From Chitinophagales bacterium (lineage in GTDB: Bacteria; Bacteroidota; Bacteroidia; Chitinophagales; JADIYW01), in the NCBI GenBank assembly GCA_023957245.1, contig JAMLHJ010000003.1, positions 62,001 through 126,000 on the forward strand: 64,000 nucleotides of DNA, read 5' to 3'. A program made the position numbers and the translations under genes. The notes under the pieces were generated by a model that saw only the letters and a program-made list of their open reading frames with translations, was not told the origin of the DNA and ran no database searches. Numbering within the stretch: the stretch's first letter is position 1; each line of letters begins with the position of its first letter. This document shows, piece by piece, positions 7,239 to 16,066 of the stretch.

Positions 7239-8435
7239 TAAACTGTGTCAGTAATACTTTAACATGTCAACAGACTTATTCAGTGCCCTTTTTATTGTTG
7301 AATTACAACCATTGATGAATTTTAGTGTTGTTCTTTTTGTGGTTTAAAATTTTACAATCTAAGTATTTAAAATTATTGCTATTCGGAATAATATGTTTAC
7401 TTATCTTTTGGTGTTTTGTTTTCAATTTGTTTTGTTTCTATTTCTTTTAATGCTGTTTTTTCATTTAAAGCGGTAACTACTTTTTTGCCTGTTTGTTTTT
7501 CCAATGCTTTTCGGGCATCACCAGCAATCTTGCCACCTCGATGAGCCACTTTTGCACTTTGTTCAAAAGTTAAAGGGTTTTCAGCTTGTGAAATATCTTT
7601 GGTAGAAGCCTCTGCAAGCATATTTAGTATCAGTTCGGTGTTGGTCATATTGTCCCGAAGATTTTCTTTTTTCAAGCCTTTAAGAATTTTATACTCTTTG
7701 GTAGTCTTGCCACTCCACGCTTTGGTAATGATGTCAGTTAATGTTGCAAATTGTACACCTTCTTTTAAACCTAGTTTTTTCCATTCGTCTGTAAGTTCTT
7801 TGCGAATTTCAATACTCTTTAAGCGTTGGTTTATCCAGTTTTCAGAGTAACCCAATCTCATATATTGTTCTAATGCTCTGTCAATAGATAATTCTGGATC
7901 TTGCATTTCGTCTAAACGTTCAGAAGCTATTTGTGCTAACCATACTTTAAACGGCTCTGCTTTTGGTGATGGAATAGACTGAATTAAGCGGAAAAGTTGT
8001 TCGGTATCAGCGACATCGGTCTTGTAGAGTTTTCCGTCTGATGATTGCATTTTCAGTTGGCTACAATTTGTAGTCAACTCACTTCCTTCCTTTTTTAGAC
8101 GTGTTTTGAGAACACTCCAATATTTTCTTGGATTGGGACTGTTAGTCAAAACAGCAATGATATCCACTATGGAAAAATACCATTTCTCTTGTTCCTCATC
8201 CCAATGAGTGCGAACTTGTTTTTGCTCAAATATTTTTATAGTGTTTTCTTTGCTCATCATCTAAATCCTATCATGAACTAATATAATATTTTATCAAAGA
8301 GAATCATAGGCAAAGTTGAGGCAGATGTCAAATTTTACTATAAATGTGTAGTCTTTCTTTAAAAAAACATGTAAGTGTCAAAGTTGGAAAATATATTTTG
8401 ACTTTTATTGTAATAGATAAATAAGAGCCTGTTCT
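7239..8435. mobile_element. 1197 bp inserted cassette carrying a BRO-type gene
   Basis: This stretch lies between two 120 bp direct repeats of the surrounding reductase/ferredoxin junction, so it is foreign to the locus. It holds one gene (7397-8257) with about 158 bp of non-coding DNA on the left and 178 bp on the right. I found no transposase, integrase or terminal inverted repeats. The 120 bp duplication is far longer than usual transposon target duplications. Both neighbouring genes stay complete because each repeat copy supplies one intact 5' end. How the cassette moved is unknown. Confidence 0.7.
7397..8257 (-). CDS. BRO-N family antirepressor-like protein
   Basis: This 286-residue protein resembles the solitary BRO-N/prophage antirepressor-like proteins found in many Bacteroidota genomes. 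The N-terminal part (WYFSIVDIIAVL, NPRKYWSVLKTRL, then DVADTEQLFRLIQSIPSPKAEPFKVWLA) is the BRO-N pattern, expected to bind DNA. The C-terminal half (about residues 140-286) is a charged helical region ending in a Lys-rich tail, with the block TFEQSAKVAHRGGKIAGDAR typical of this group. It is the only gene in the inserted cassette, with no phage genes nearby. I took the second of two adjacent ATG codons as start. Its target and trigger are unknown. Confidence 0.75.
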   Translation of the reverse strand: MSKENTIKIFEQKQVRTHWDEEQEKWYFSIVDIIAVLTNSPNPRKYWSVLKTRLKKEGSELTTNCSQLKMQSSDGKLYKTDVADTEQLFRLIQSIPSPKAEPFKVWLAQIASERLDEMQDPELSIDRALEQYMRLGYSENWINQRLKSIEIRKELTDEWKKLGLKEGVQFATLTDIITKAWSGKTTKEYKILKGLKKENLRDNMTNTELILNMLAEASTKDISQAENPLTFEQSAKVAHRGGKIAGDARKALEKQTGKKVVTALNEKTALKEIETKQIENKTPKDK

Positions 8436-8555
8436 CCCAATTTAATAAGAGAGTCAACTCGATTTATCAATTCCATAAAGTAATAATTCGTTTATGTTTA
8501 GTATTTTTGCCTAAACAGATACAAAAGTAATAAGACTATGGCTATTATAATCACT
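8436..8555. repeat. Right copy of the 120 bp direct repeat
   Basis: This copy keeps the true ferredoxin start and carries a dead 41-base fragment of the acyl-CoA reductase 5' end, reading MELINRVDSLIKL on the minus strand from 8476. It differs from 7119-7238 at three positions. Confidence 0.95.
8502..8509 (+). promoter_or_regulatory. Probable -7 element of the ferredoxin promoter
   Basis: TATTTTTG is a perfect match to the Bacteroidota -7 consensus TAnnTTTG and lies 28 bases before the ferredoxin ATG. I see no matching TTTG at the -33 spacing. The equivalent site in the left repeat copy (7185-7192) reads TATTTTAA. Confidence 0.5.
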
Positions 8556-8885
8556 GATGAGTGTATAAACTGTGGAGCATGTGAACCAGAATGTCCCAAT
8601 AATGCGATTTATGAAGGTGGAGTGGAGTGGGCAATGTCAGATGGAACTGGTGTTAAAGGGATGTTTAAATTAATGAATGGTGTTGAAATTGATGCTAACG
8701 CCAAACAAAAACCTGTTTCAAATGAGATTTATTACATCGTTCCAGATAAGTGTACTGAGTGTGTTGGTTTTCACGAAGAACCTCAATGTGCAGCAGTGTG
8801 TCCAGTGGATTGTTGCGTTCCAGATCCTGATGTCGTTGAAACTGAAGAGCAATTGTTAGCTAAAAAAGCAAAACTTCACATATAA
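8538..8885 (+). CDS. Ferredoxin with two [4Fe-4S] clusters
   Basis: This 115-residue protein is an electron carrier of the bacterial-type two-cluster ferredoxin family. The first cluster motif is C9, C12, C15, C19 (ECINCGACEPECP). The second uses C72 and C75, then after an insertion (VGFHEEPQ) C84 and C88, with C92 and C93 following. The long central insertion between the motifs and the GFHEEPQCAAVCP block match the subfamily found beside LuxC-like reductases in Bacteroidota. Pairing suggests it supplies or takes electrons from the reductase at 6152-7159, although the two genes are now 1.4 kb apart. It has a weak terminator downstream. Confidence 0.9.
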   Translation: MAIIITDECINCGACEPECPNNAIYEGGVEWAMSDGTGVKGMFKLMNGVEIDANAKQKPVSNEIYYIVPDKCTECVGFHEEPQCAAVCPVDCCVPDPDVVETEEQLLAKKAKLHI

Positions 8886-8893
8886 AAATCTTT

Positions 8894-8920
8894 AAGTCTC
8901 TCTTTGAGGGGCTTTATTTT
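8894..8920 (+). terminator. Probable weak terminator after ferredoxin
   Basis: A 9 bp stem (8894-8902 with 8906-8914, two G-T pairs) with a 3-base loop is followed by TATTTT. It starts 9 bases after the ferredoxin stop. Confidence 0.5.
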
Positions 8921-8968
8921 AAAGCATATTTCTTAAGTATTTCATTGATGTATCTATAAATTGGAATT

Positions 8969-10255
8969 ATGACAGTAAAAAAAAGTTTTTCCGATTTGGG
9001 ACTTCATGCTACTTTGTTACAAGCTTTAGAGGAAATAAAATATACCCAACCTACAGATATTCAATTGGAATCCATTCCATTGGTATTGGAGCGTAAAGAT
9101 GTTTTGGGTTGTGCTCAGACGGGGACAGGAAAAACAGCGGCATTCGTTTTGCCAATTTTACACCAGATTTTGACACTTTTAGAGCAGAATTCCATTCAGA
9201 AGAAGGAGCTAAAAAGTATAGTATTAGCACCCACACGAGAATTGGCAATACAGATTAATGAATATCTTACAAAAATGGTCAAATATTCTAATATTCGTCA
9301 TTTGGTTGTTTTTGGAGGTGTAGATATTGAGGGTCAGATTCATCAAGTAAAGAAGATTCATCCACAAATTTTAATTGCCACACCAGGACGTTTACTGGAT
9401 ATTTATAGGCAGAGACTAATCAGTTTCAAACATGTTAAGTTCTTAGTTTTGGATGAGGCTGACCGCATGTTGGATTTGGGGTTTAAAGAAGATCTCAGTC
9501 AAATCATTAGTTTATTGCCCAAAGCTAGGCAGACATTGATGTTTTCTGCAACACTAAATGAAAAAACTAAGGTACTTGCAAAAGATATTTTAAGAGAACC
9601 TACTTATATAAAAGTATCTCCAGCGTCTTCAACATCCTTTCAAGTCAAGCAGTTTTTATATCCAGTATCAATTCATCACAAAGAAGAATTGTTGGTACAT
9701 CTTATTAAGAAGCTAAAACCTAAAAGTATGGTTGTTTTTACCAAAACGAAAGCAGGTGCAGACAATTTGGTGAAAGAATTGGGGAAGCTAAGGATTGAGG
9801 CTGAAGCACTGCATGGAGATAGGTCACAGCAGGTGAGGATTAGAATTTTAGCTGAATTTGCCAAAGGGAAGTTAAAAATATTAGTTGCTACTGATGTAGC
9901 TGCGAGAGGTTTGGATATTGAAGGAATTGAGTATGTTGTCAATTATGATGTACCTTTACATGCCGAAACTTATGTTCATAGAGTAGGGCGTACTGGTAGG
10001 GCAGAAGCAGAAGGAAGTGCTTTTACTTTTGTGAGTCCTGAAGAATGGCATCTTGTTGAAAATATTCAAGAATTGACGAAAGAAAATATTCCTTTTCAAA
10101 CAGGACATCCATTTACTATCCCATTGAATTTCACTAAATCTCCTAATGTAGAAAAACCGATAGAACTGCCTAAGCCTCCAGTGAAAAAGAAAAAGCCAAC
10201 ATCAAAAGAGAGGAGAAATAAAAAAGCTTTTCAAGATAGAAATAAGAATTCTTAA
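8969..10255 (+). CDS. DEAD-box RNA helicase, RhlE-like
   Basis: This 428-residue ATP-dependent RNA helicase carries the full set of motifs: Phe/Gln-motif region near residues 7-32, motif I AQTGTGKTA (49-57), PTREL, TPGR, DEAD at about 161, SAT, then in the second RecA domain ATDVAARGLDI and HRVGRTGR. The C-terminal 40 residues are Lys/Pro-rich (KPPVKKKKPTSKERRNKK), a basic extension typical of RhlE-type enzymes that work in ribosome assembly or RNA turnover and are often cold-induced. The gene ends 12 bases before the stop of the convergent DUF4412-like gene. Confidence 0.93.
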   Translation: MTVKKSFSDLGLHATLLQALEEIKYTQPTDIQLESIPLVLERKDVLGCAQTGTGKTAAFVLPILHQILTLLEQNSIQKKELKSIVLAPTRELAIQINEYLTKMVKYSNIRHLVVFGGVDIEGQIHQVKKIHPQILIATPGRLLDIYRQRLISFKHVKFLVLDEADRMLDLGFKEDLSQIISLLPKARQTLMFSATLNEKTKVLAKDILREPTYIKVSPASSTSFQVKQFLYPVSIHHKEELLVHLIKKLKPKSMVVFTKTKAGADNLVKELGKLRIEAEALHGDRSQQVRIRILAEFAKGKLKILVATDVAARGLDIEGIEYVVNYDVPLHAETYVHRVGRTGRAEAEGSAFTFVSPEEWHLVENIQELTKENIPFQTGHPFTIPLNFTKSPNVEKPIELPKPPVKKKKPTSKERRNKKAFQDRNKNS

Positions 10256-10267
10256 TAATGCTTCGGA

Positions 10268-11095
10268 TTACATCCCCATTTTTTTGTAATCAGAAGTTTT
10301 GAAAATAGTGGGCCTTTGTATGACTTGAGTCGCTTCCATTGTCATTGTCTGCTTTGTTTTTAAATCTGTTGTAACAGTTTTAAGCATCATGCCATTGGGA
10401 ATACCATTAATGGATGGAAAATTGGCTTTATTACTTTTATCCGTACTATTGAGTTTTTTAGCAAAATCCATATAATTATATTGCAAATCTTTGCTTATAG
10501 ATATGATAGATTCATTTTCGTCTGTTGTAACTTTATATTTATCGCAGGAATATCCCAAAATGGTTTCAGTTCCTATTTTCTCAATTTTATAAGGTTTTTC
10601 TTCTGTTGCTTGCGAATTTGCAGTTTCATTAATGTTCAATTTAATGCCCATATACGTTTTTTCATTTTCTTGGAAAATGACGGTACTATTATTATCAAAA
10701 TCAAAAATAATAACATTTTTTGCAATGGCATTTCCCATTCCTATATAGGAGTCTTTACCTACCCACATGGTAATCTCTTGAGAAGATTGCTTCCCCATAG
10801 CGGTTTTATAAGTTACTCCTAAATCAAAAATATATTCATCTTTCGTTTTAGTGTCAAAAGAGATACCCATACTTTTAAGGATAGCTTGCTCATCTATTTC
10901 ATTTTCATCAAAATCCTTGTCTAATGAGTCGTTATTTTTTTTATCTACTTTCTCATTAGTTTGGGTTTGATTTTTCTGAGAGATTTTATTGACTGCATTT
11001 TTCCATACTTGAGCCGTAGTCAAGTTTTGAGAAATAACCAATAGAATCACAAAGCTGATGAGTTTTTGGAGCGAGAGAGAATTTGTCGTATTCAT
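10268..11095 (-). CDS. Exported DUF4412-like protein
   Basis: This 275-residue exported protein has a hydrophobic signal (KLISFVILLVISQNLTTAQ) with likely cleavage after residue 29. The mature part starts with a charged, low-complexity Lys/Asn/Asp-rich linker to about residue 65. A β-rich domain follows (IFDLGVTYKTAMG, ITMWVGKDSYIGM, KTYMGIKLN, ILGYSCDKYKV), resembling the DUF4412 family found in many Bacteroidota. That family has no settled function; the KVTTDENES segment following YSCDKY is usual. It stands alone between convergent and same-strand neighbours. The family call is by pattern only. Confidence 0.55.
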   Translation of the reverse strand: MNTTNSLSLQKLISFVILLVISQNLTTAQVWKNAVNKISQKNQTQTNEKVDKKNNDSLDKDFDENEIDEQAILKSMGISFDTKTKDEYIFDLGVTYKTAMGKQSSQEITMWVGKDSYIGMGNAIAKNVIIFDFDNNSTVIFQENEKTYMGIKLNINETANSQATEEKPYKIEKIGTETILGYSCDKYKVTTDENESIISISKDLQYNYMDFAKKLNSTDKSNKANFPSINGIPNGMMLKTVTTDLKTKQTMTMEATQVIQRPTIFKTSDYKKMGM

Positions 11096-11212
11096 AGTAT
11101 TAATTTTTAGTTCATAATTACAAAAAGCAAACCATTTATCTGACTACTTAAATTGCATTAAATATATACTATTTCTTTCAAAATAGCAATATCATATTGT
11201 GAAATATATTAT

Positions 11213-12127
11213 CTATAAAATGAACTTATATAAGCTAAAGCAACTTAAAGAGATGATTAATATCCCTACTGCTATCATTGCTATTTTAACTGGGATTAAT
11301 CTAGTGATATAAGTACCTAAAGGTGCAGATAATGAACCGCCAATAATCAGTCCAAGAATGACCGAAAACATGTCTAGCAAGTTGTCGATATAGATGAAAA
11401 AAACAATTGAAGCTGTCAGTGCTACCAAAAATTTAGCAGTATTGACTGAGCCGATGACTTTTCGTGGATGATTGCCTGTTCCTATTAATGTTGCTGTAAC
11501 GACAGAACCCCATCCTCCGCCTCCAATTGCTGCTACAAAGCCACCAATCAAAGCCAAGATACTTGCACCTTTGTAGTTGTTGTCTTTGACATGTATGCGT
11601 TCTTTTATAGCCTTTAGAATGATGTAAATTCCCATCAATAATAAATATAAGGATACAAAAGGCTTTATCAGATGTCCATCAAATACAGAAAGTAAATAAG
11701 CTCCAGTTCCTGCACCTAATGCTCCTGGTATCAATAAGCTCAATAATAATCCTTTGTCCACATTCCCCATCCTGATATGAGATAGTCCAGAAACTCCGTT
11801 GGTGAAGATTTCTGATGTGTGAACTGCTGCACTTGCCATTTTGGGGTGAATACCTGTTGCCATAAGAAATGAAGTCGAACTGACTCCATACGCCATACCT
11901 AATGTACTATCTATTAATTGTGCAATAAACCCTACTGCTATAAATGAATAAATCTTATAGTCCAAAAATATAGTGGCTAATATTTCTTTTAATGCTAATG
12001 CTTTTTGTTGAGGTAATAAATCTATTGCTAAATAAGCCAATAACGCTATTGAAAGTAAGACAATAATGATAATTCCATACCAATGGATGAGGTCTTTTAT
12101 GCTTTTATTGGCTCCCTTTTCTGACAT
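11213..12127 (-). CDS. TauE/SafE-type sulfite exporter family permease
   Basis: This 304-residue integral membrane protein has about eight to nine hydrophobic segments. The family's repeated blocks are present: FIAQLIDSTLGMAYGVSSTSFLMATG in the first half and LIGGFVAAIGGGGWGSVVTATLIGTG in the second, each with the Gly-rich turn and Ser/Thr. Members export or import small sulfonates, sulfite or organic acids across the inner membrane. No sulfur metabolism gene lies nearby to suggest the substrate. The short cytoplasmic N-terminus (MSEKGANKSIKDLIHWYG) is followed directly by the first membrane segment. Confidence 0.8.
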   Translation of the reverse strand: MSEKGANKSIKDLIHWYGIIIIVLLSIALLAYLAIDLLPQQKALALKEILATIFLDYKIYSFIAVGFIAQLIDSTLGMAYGVSSTSFLMATGIHPKMASAAVHTSEIFTNGVSGLSHIRMGNVDKGLLLSLLIPGALGAGTGAYLLSVFDGHLIKPFVSLYLLLMGIYIILKAIKERIHVKDNNYKGASILALIGGFVAAIGGGGWGSVVTATLIGTGNHPRKVIGSVNTAKFLVALTASIVFFIYIDNLLDMFSVILGLIIGGSLSAPLGTYITRLIPVKIAMIAVGILIISLSCFSLYKFIL

Positions 12128-12296
12128 TGAATCGTATTTGAAAATGTAAATCTAAATACATTATTTTAAATAATCTACTACTTCAATAGAGTAAATAGAT
12201 AATTGCACAATTTTTATTACCTATTTATATGGATTGGAATAGGGGAGATTGTAATTTTATAATGTTGAAAGGTGTCTTTTTATTAATAAAAAGGGT

Positions 12297-12953
12297 TTAT
12301 GCTTCCATTTCAGGAACGAAATCAGGAACAAATAATTTTCCAGCAGTTTTGGATTGAATTTCTTCAATACTTACTCCTGGCGCTCTTTCTAAAAGGTGAA
12401 AAGCATTGTCTTTGACTTCAAAGACTCCTAAATCTGTAACGATTTTAGTAACACATCCTACTCCCGTCAATGGTAGATTACATTGAGGTAGAAGTTTAGA
12501 TTCTCCTTCGCGATTGGTATGTTGCATAGCTACAATGATATTTTTTGCAGAAGCCACAAGATCCATTGCTCCACCCATTCCTTTGACCATTTTACCTGGA
12601 ATCTTCCAACTCGCAATATCTCCATTTTGTGCAACTTCCATTGCTCCTAGTACTGTCAGATTAATTTTTCCTGCACGTATCATCCCAAAACTTTCTACGG
12701 AGTCAAAAAATGCTCCTCCCGGAAGTATAGTGACAGTTTCTTTTCCTGCGTTGATTAAATCTGCGTCAATATCAGCTTCTTTGGGATAAGGTCCCATGCC
12801 CAACATGCCATTTTCTGATTGTAACATGATGGTCATACCCTCCGGCACATAGTTGGATACAAGCGTAGGAATGCCAATGCCCAAATTGACATAATATCCG
12901 TCTTGTAATTCTTTTGCAATTCTTTTAGCGATGCCATATTTATCTAATGCCAT
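12297..12953 (-). CDS. scoB: 3-oxoacid CoA-transferase subunit B
   Basis: This 218-residue protein is the catalytic beta subunit of succinyl-CoA:3-ketoacid (or acetate/acetoacetate) CoA-transferase. The active-site Glu47 sits in SENGMLGMGPYP, the family signature, after LGIGIPTLVSNYVP. GGAMDLVASAKN and TGVGCVTKIVTDLGVFEV are further family blocks. It forms a complex with subunit A, whose gene is 101 bases upstream on the same strand. Together they would move CoA between succinyl-CoA and acetoacetate in ketone-body or fatty-acid use. Substrate choice cannot be read from sequence. Confidence 0.92.
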   Translation of the reverse strand: MALDKYGIAKRIAKELQDGYYVNLGIGIPTLVSNYVPEGMTIMLQSENGMLGMGPYPKEADIDADLINAGKETVTILPGGAFFDSVESFGMIRAGKINLTVLGAMEVAQNGDIASWKIPGKMVKGMGGAMDLVASAKNIIVAMQHTNREGESKLLPQCNLPLTGVGCVTKIVTDLGVFEVKDNAFHLLERAPGVSIEEIQSKTAGKLFVPDFVPEMEA

Positions 12954-13054
12954 AGTTCTTATGTTTTTATTTTAGTCTTCTTAGAATTTCGTATAGAGAT
13001 GTTACTTAAAAATTGTTTTTGCTAACTTTTTGTAACAACTTGAATATGAAAATT

Positions 13055-13747
13055 TTATAATTGTACGGTTCTTTTTTCAATTCTTTTTTCATAGTCTTTA
13101 CCTTGAAAAATCCTATGAACATATATGCCTGGCACATGAATATCGTCTGGGTCTATCTCTCCAGCAGGAACAAGCTCTTCAACTTCTGCGATAGTGATAT
13201 TTCCTGCTTTAGCCATTGCTACGCTAAAATTTCTTGTTGATTTTCTAAAAACAAGATTTCCTAGAGTATCGCCCTTCCAAGCTTTGACAAGACTGAAATC
13301 TGCATGTAAAGCATGTTCCATGAGGTACATTTTGCCATTAAATTCTCTAATTTCTTTACCTTCTGCTACTTCTGTCCCATAGCCAGCAGGTGTGTAGAAA
13401 GCTGGAATACCTAAACCTGCCATTGCAATACGAGTAGCTAGAGTTCCTTGTGGTATCAAATCAACTTCCAATTCGCCATTGAGGAGCTGTCTTTCAAACT
13501 CTTTGTTCTCACCTACATAAGAAGAAATCATTTTTTTGACTTGTTTGGTTTTTAACATTAACCCGATACCAAAATCATCAACTCCTGCATTATTGGAAAT
13601 GCATGTTAATTGACTTGCTCCTTTTTGAACTAATGCAGAAATTAAATTTTCTGGAATACCATTCAACCCAAATCCTCCCAACATTAATGTCGCTCCAGAT
13701 TCTATATCGAAAATTGCAGATGATGCATCTTTGAAAACTTTATTCAT
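13055..13747 (-). CDS. scoA: 3-oxoacid CoA-transferase subunit A
   Basis: This 230-residue protein is the alpha subunit partner of scoB. It starts [12 protein letters not shown], then has the CoA-binding glycine block [16 protein letters not shown] and the mid-protein pattern [25 protein letters not shown], both typical. I chose the ATG at 13747. The open frame reaches 13855, but that extension would overlap the divergent amidase gene start at 13838 and fill the shared promoter region. Subunit A is transcribed first, then scoB. The 90 bp between scoA and the amidase ATG must hold two promoters; I could not assign them confidently. Confidence 0.9.
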   Translation of the reverse strand: MNKVFKDASSAIFDIESGATLMLGGFGLNGIPENLISALVQKGASQLTCISNNAGVDDFGIGLMLKTKQVKKMISSYVGENKEFERQLLNGELEVDLIPQGTLATRIAMAGLGIPAFYTPAGYGTEVAEGKEIREFNGKMYLMEHALHADFSLVKAWKGDTLGNLVFRKSTRNFSVAMAKAGNITIAEVEELVPAGEIDPDDIHVPGIYVHRIFQGKDYEKRIEKRTVQL

Positions 13748-13837
13748 GAATATATAACTGTTTTTGGTTAGTGCTAATTTACAAAAGTTTTCACTTTTAA
13801 TGTTGATTATTGTATTTTTAAGCAATAACAATAAATC

Positions 13838-15262
13838 ATGTCCAAACAGATTCATGCCTTTACTGATGATGTATTAGGTAATTTAGATGCAGTAGGTATT
13901 GCTACAGCTATTCGTGATAAAAAAATATCTATTCAAGAAGTAACAAAAGCAGCGATTGATAGAGCAGAGAAAGTCAATTCACAATTAGGCGCTATTGTAT
14001 TGAAAACTTATGAAGATGCTGAAAATTTAAAGTATGTCAATAAGGAAGGATTTTTTTATGGTGTACCTACATTTATTAAGGATAACGAAAATATTAAAGG
14101 ATATCCCAGCCAATTTGGGACTGGTGTTTTTAAGGCAAAGGCTGCTAAATCCAATGGTAGCTTTACCAACCAGATGTTGCATACTGGTTTGAATTATTTA
14201 GGGAAAACCTCATTACCTGAATTTGGCTTGATATGTAGTACCGAGAATGAAAAATGGGGAATTACACGCAATCCTTGGCATACAGATTATACTACAGGAG
14301 GTTCTTCTTCGGGTTCTGCGGCTATGGTGGCAAGTGGCGTCGTTCCGATTGCACATGCCAATGACGGTGCTGGTTCGATCCGCATTCCAGCTTCTATTTG
14401 TGGTTTGGTAGGATTGAAGCCTTCAAGAAATAGATTGGTCAATTTTGATGGCTCTCAAGTATTACCGATTAATATTGGATATCAGGGCGTATTGACTCGT
14501 TCGGTAAGAGATACTGCTGCCTTTATGTATGAGGCAGAGAAATTTTTCAAAAATCCCAAAATTCCTTCTATCGGCAATGTAAAATCTCCTTTGAAGAAAA
14601 GGTTGAAAATAGCTTATTTTGAAAATGAACCGCCACATCTTCCAGGGCATATTGATGAAGATACACAGCGAGTTCTAAAAGAAACGGTCAATCTTTTGTC
14701 ATCATTGGGTCACATAGTAGAAGAAGTCAAAATACCTGTAGATGTAGAGAATATCAGAAGACATTTTTTGAACTATTATGGCTTTTTAGCTTATTTAGAA
14801 ACTAGAATGATGCATTTACTAGCAGGAGAGACACTTCGAAGTCGTCAGTTGGAGCCATTTAGTTACGGATTGAGTAATTTATTTGCCAAAAATCCACTTC
14901 GACTTCTAAATAGTATTAAGGTTTTGAAGGAAACAATCGGCAAAGCTGAGGAAGATTTAATGAAGAAATATGATGTATTGTTAACTCCTGTTACAGCTCT
15001 TAGAACACCAGAAATAGGTTATTTTTCACCTTTATTGTCTAGTAAAGAAATCATCAGAAGAGCTTCTCATTTTGCGCCATTTACGGGTATGCAGAATGTG
15101 TCAGGAGCACCAGCTATCTCTCTTCCTTTAGGGCAAGATAGTCGAGGATTGCCTTTGGGAATGCAGTTTTCAGCACCTTTGGGTCAAGATGCATTGTTAT
15201 TAGAATTGGCATACGAAATAGAAGAAGCACAACCATGGAAAAATTTGTTTGATGTGGGGTAA
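13838..15262 (+). CDS. Amidase signature family hydrolase
   Basis: This 474-residue amide hydrolase has the Ser-cisSer-Lys triad visible. Lys81 is in [11 protein letters not shown], cis-Ser156 in [11 protein letters not shown], and the nucleophile Ser180 in [11 protein letters not shown]; the 24-residue spacing between the serines is as in the family. The overall sequence resembles the amidases related to 6-aminohexanoate-cyclic-dimer hydrolase rather than GatA, because no gatB/gatC neighbour exists. No signal peptide is seen, so it is cytoplasmic. It is divergent from scoA and convergent with the YgjP-type gene. The natural substrate is unknown. Confidence 0.85.
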   Translation: MSKQIHAFTDDVLGNLDAVGIATAIRDKKISIQEVTKAAIDRAEKVNSQLGAIVLKTYEDAENLKYVNKEGFFYGVPTFIKDNENIKGYPSQFGTGVFKAKAAKSNGSFTNQMLHTGLNYLGKTSLPEFGLICSTENEKWGITRNPWHTDYTTGGSSSGSAAMVASGVVPIAHANDGAGSIRIPASICGLVGLKPSRNRLVNFDGSQVLPINIGYQGVLTRSVRDTAAFMYEAEKFFKNPKIPSIGNVKSPLKKRLKIAYFENEPPHLPGHIDEDTQRVLKETVNLLSSLGHIVEEVKIPVDVENIRRHFLNYYGFLAYLETRMMHLLAGETLRSRQLEPFSYGLSNLFAKNPLRLLNSIKVLKETIGKAEEDLMKKYDVLLTPVTALRTPEIGYFSPLLSSKEIIRRASHFAPFTGMQNVSGAPAISLPLGQDSRGLPLGMQFSAPLGQDALLLELAYEIEEAQPWKNLFDVG

Positions 15263-15292
15263 GGGAGGAAGGAATATAGATGTTAGTATAAT

Positions 15293-16030
15293 TTATATCC
15301 ACAAATCTCTGCTTTCGGTTTTTAGCCAGTGTAGATGTCTCTTGTAATCAGGCATAGCTTTTTCTACCAATGCCCAAAATCGCTCTGAATGATTCATTTC
15401 AAAGCGGTGTGCTAATTCGTGTATAATGACATAATCACAGACTATTTGAGGGACGAGTAGAAGTCTAGTGGATAGACTGATAGTGCCATTGCTAGAGCAA
15501 CTTCCCCATCTTGAAGTAGTGTATCTTAATGATATTTTTCCAATATCTGCTTGAAAATGCAGGCGATTGAGTTCGTGAACACGTTTTTGTATTGTGGTCA
15601 AAAAATATTTATTAAGACCTTTGATAAATAGGTTTTGAATGTGTTGATGCAACTCTTCTTTGTTATTGGAAAGATGAATGGGAAGTTGAAATTTTATTTG
15701 GTTTTGTTGGGCAAATCTCATAGCAGCTCGATTGCCAGAGACAAATTGTTGTTCAATGTTGTATGATTGCCCCAAAATTTCAATTTTACTCCCAGTTTCA
15801 AAATGATGAGTAGGCGATGCTGAATATAAATCCTTTTCGGCTATAGTTTTTTTTGCCCATTCAATAAGCTCTAAAGTAGATTTATCTCTCTGGGCTGCAC
15901 TCATTCCCTTTGGAATACGGATGATAATTTGCTTTTTTCTAAGCGCAATCCGTGCTGAAGATCTCGTCTCGATAATGATTTTCACAGGCACAGGCAAATC
16001 CTGAATTGCAAGAAGTGTTTTTTGGTTCAT
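15293..16030 (-). CDS. YgjP-type zinc metallopeptidase (M48/DUF45-like)
   Basis: This 245-residue protein matches the YgjP family of predicted minigluzincins. The zinc motif HELAH is at about residues 203-207, preceded by SRWGSCSSNGTISLSTRLLL, the strongest family signature, and followed by NHSERFWALVEKAMPDY, which supplies a further conserved Glu/His region. No signal peptide is visible, so it is probably cytosolic. Its start lies 36 bases after the stop of the upstream exported-protein gene, so the three may be one operon. The physiological substrate of YgjP proteins is not established. Confidence 0.85.
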   Translation of the reverse strand: MNQKTLLAIQDLPVPVKIIIETRSSARIALRKKQIIIRIPKGMSAAQRDKSTLELIEWAKKTIAEKDLYSASPTHHFETGSKIEILGQSYNIEQQFVSGNRAAMRFAQQNQIKFQLPIHLSNNKEELHQHIQNLFIKGLNKYFLTTIQKRVHELNRLHFQADIGKISLRYTTSRWGSCSSNGTISLSTRLLLVPQIVCDYVIIHELAHRFEMNHSERFWALVEKAMPDYKRHLHWLKTESRDLWI

Positions 16031-16066
16031 CTCTTTTGTCTTTCAATAGTTTGAATTACATCAAGA

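Noticed and set aside
7239-8435. Terminal inverted repeats of the BRO cassette
   Set aside because: I compared both ends (7239-7270 and 8400-8435) and found only scattered short matches such as ACATGT, not a convincing inverted pair.
13748-13855. Longer scoA start at 13855
   Set aside because: It would overlap the divergent amidase start and the whole promoter region. The ATG at 13747 matches the family N-terminus.
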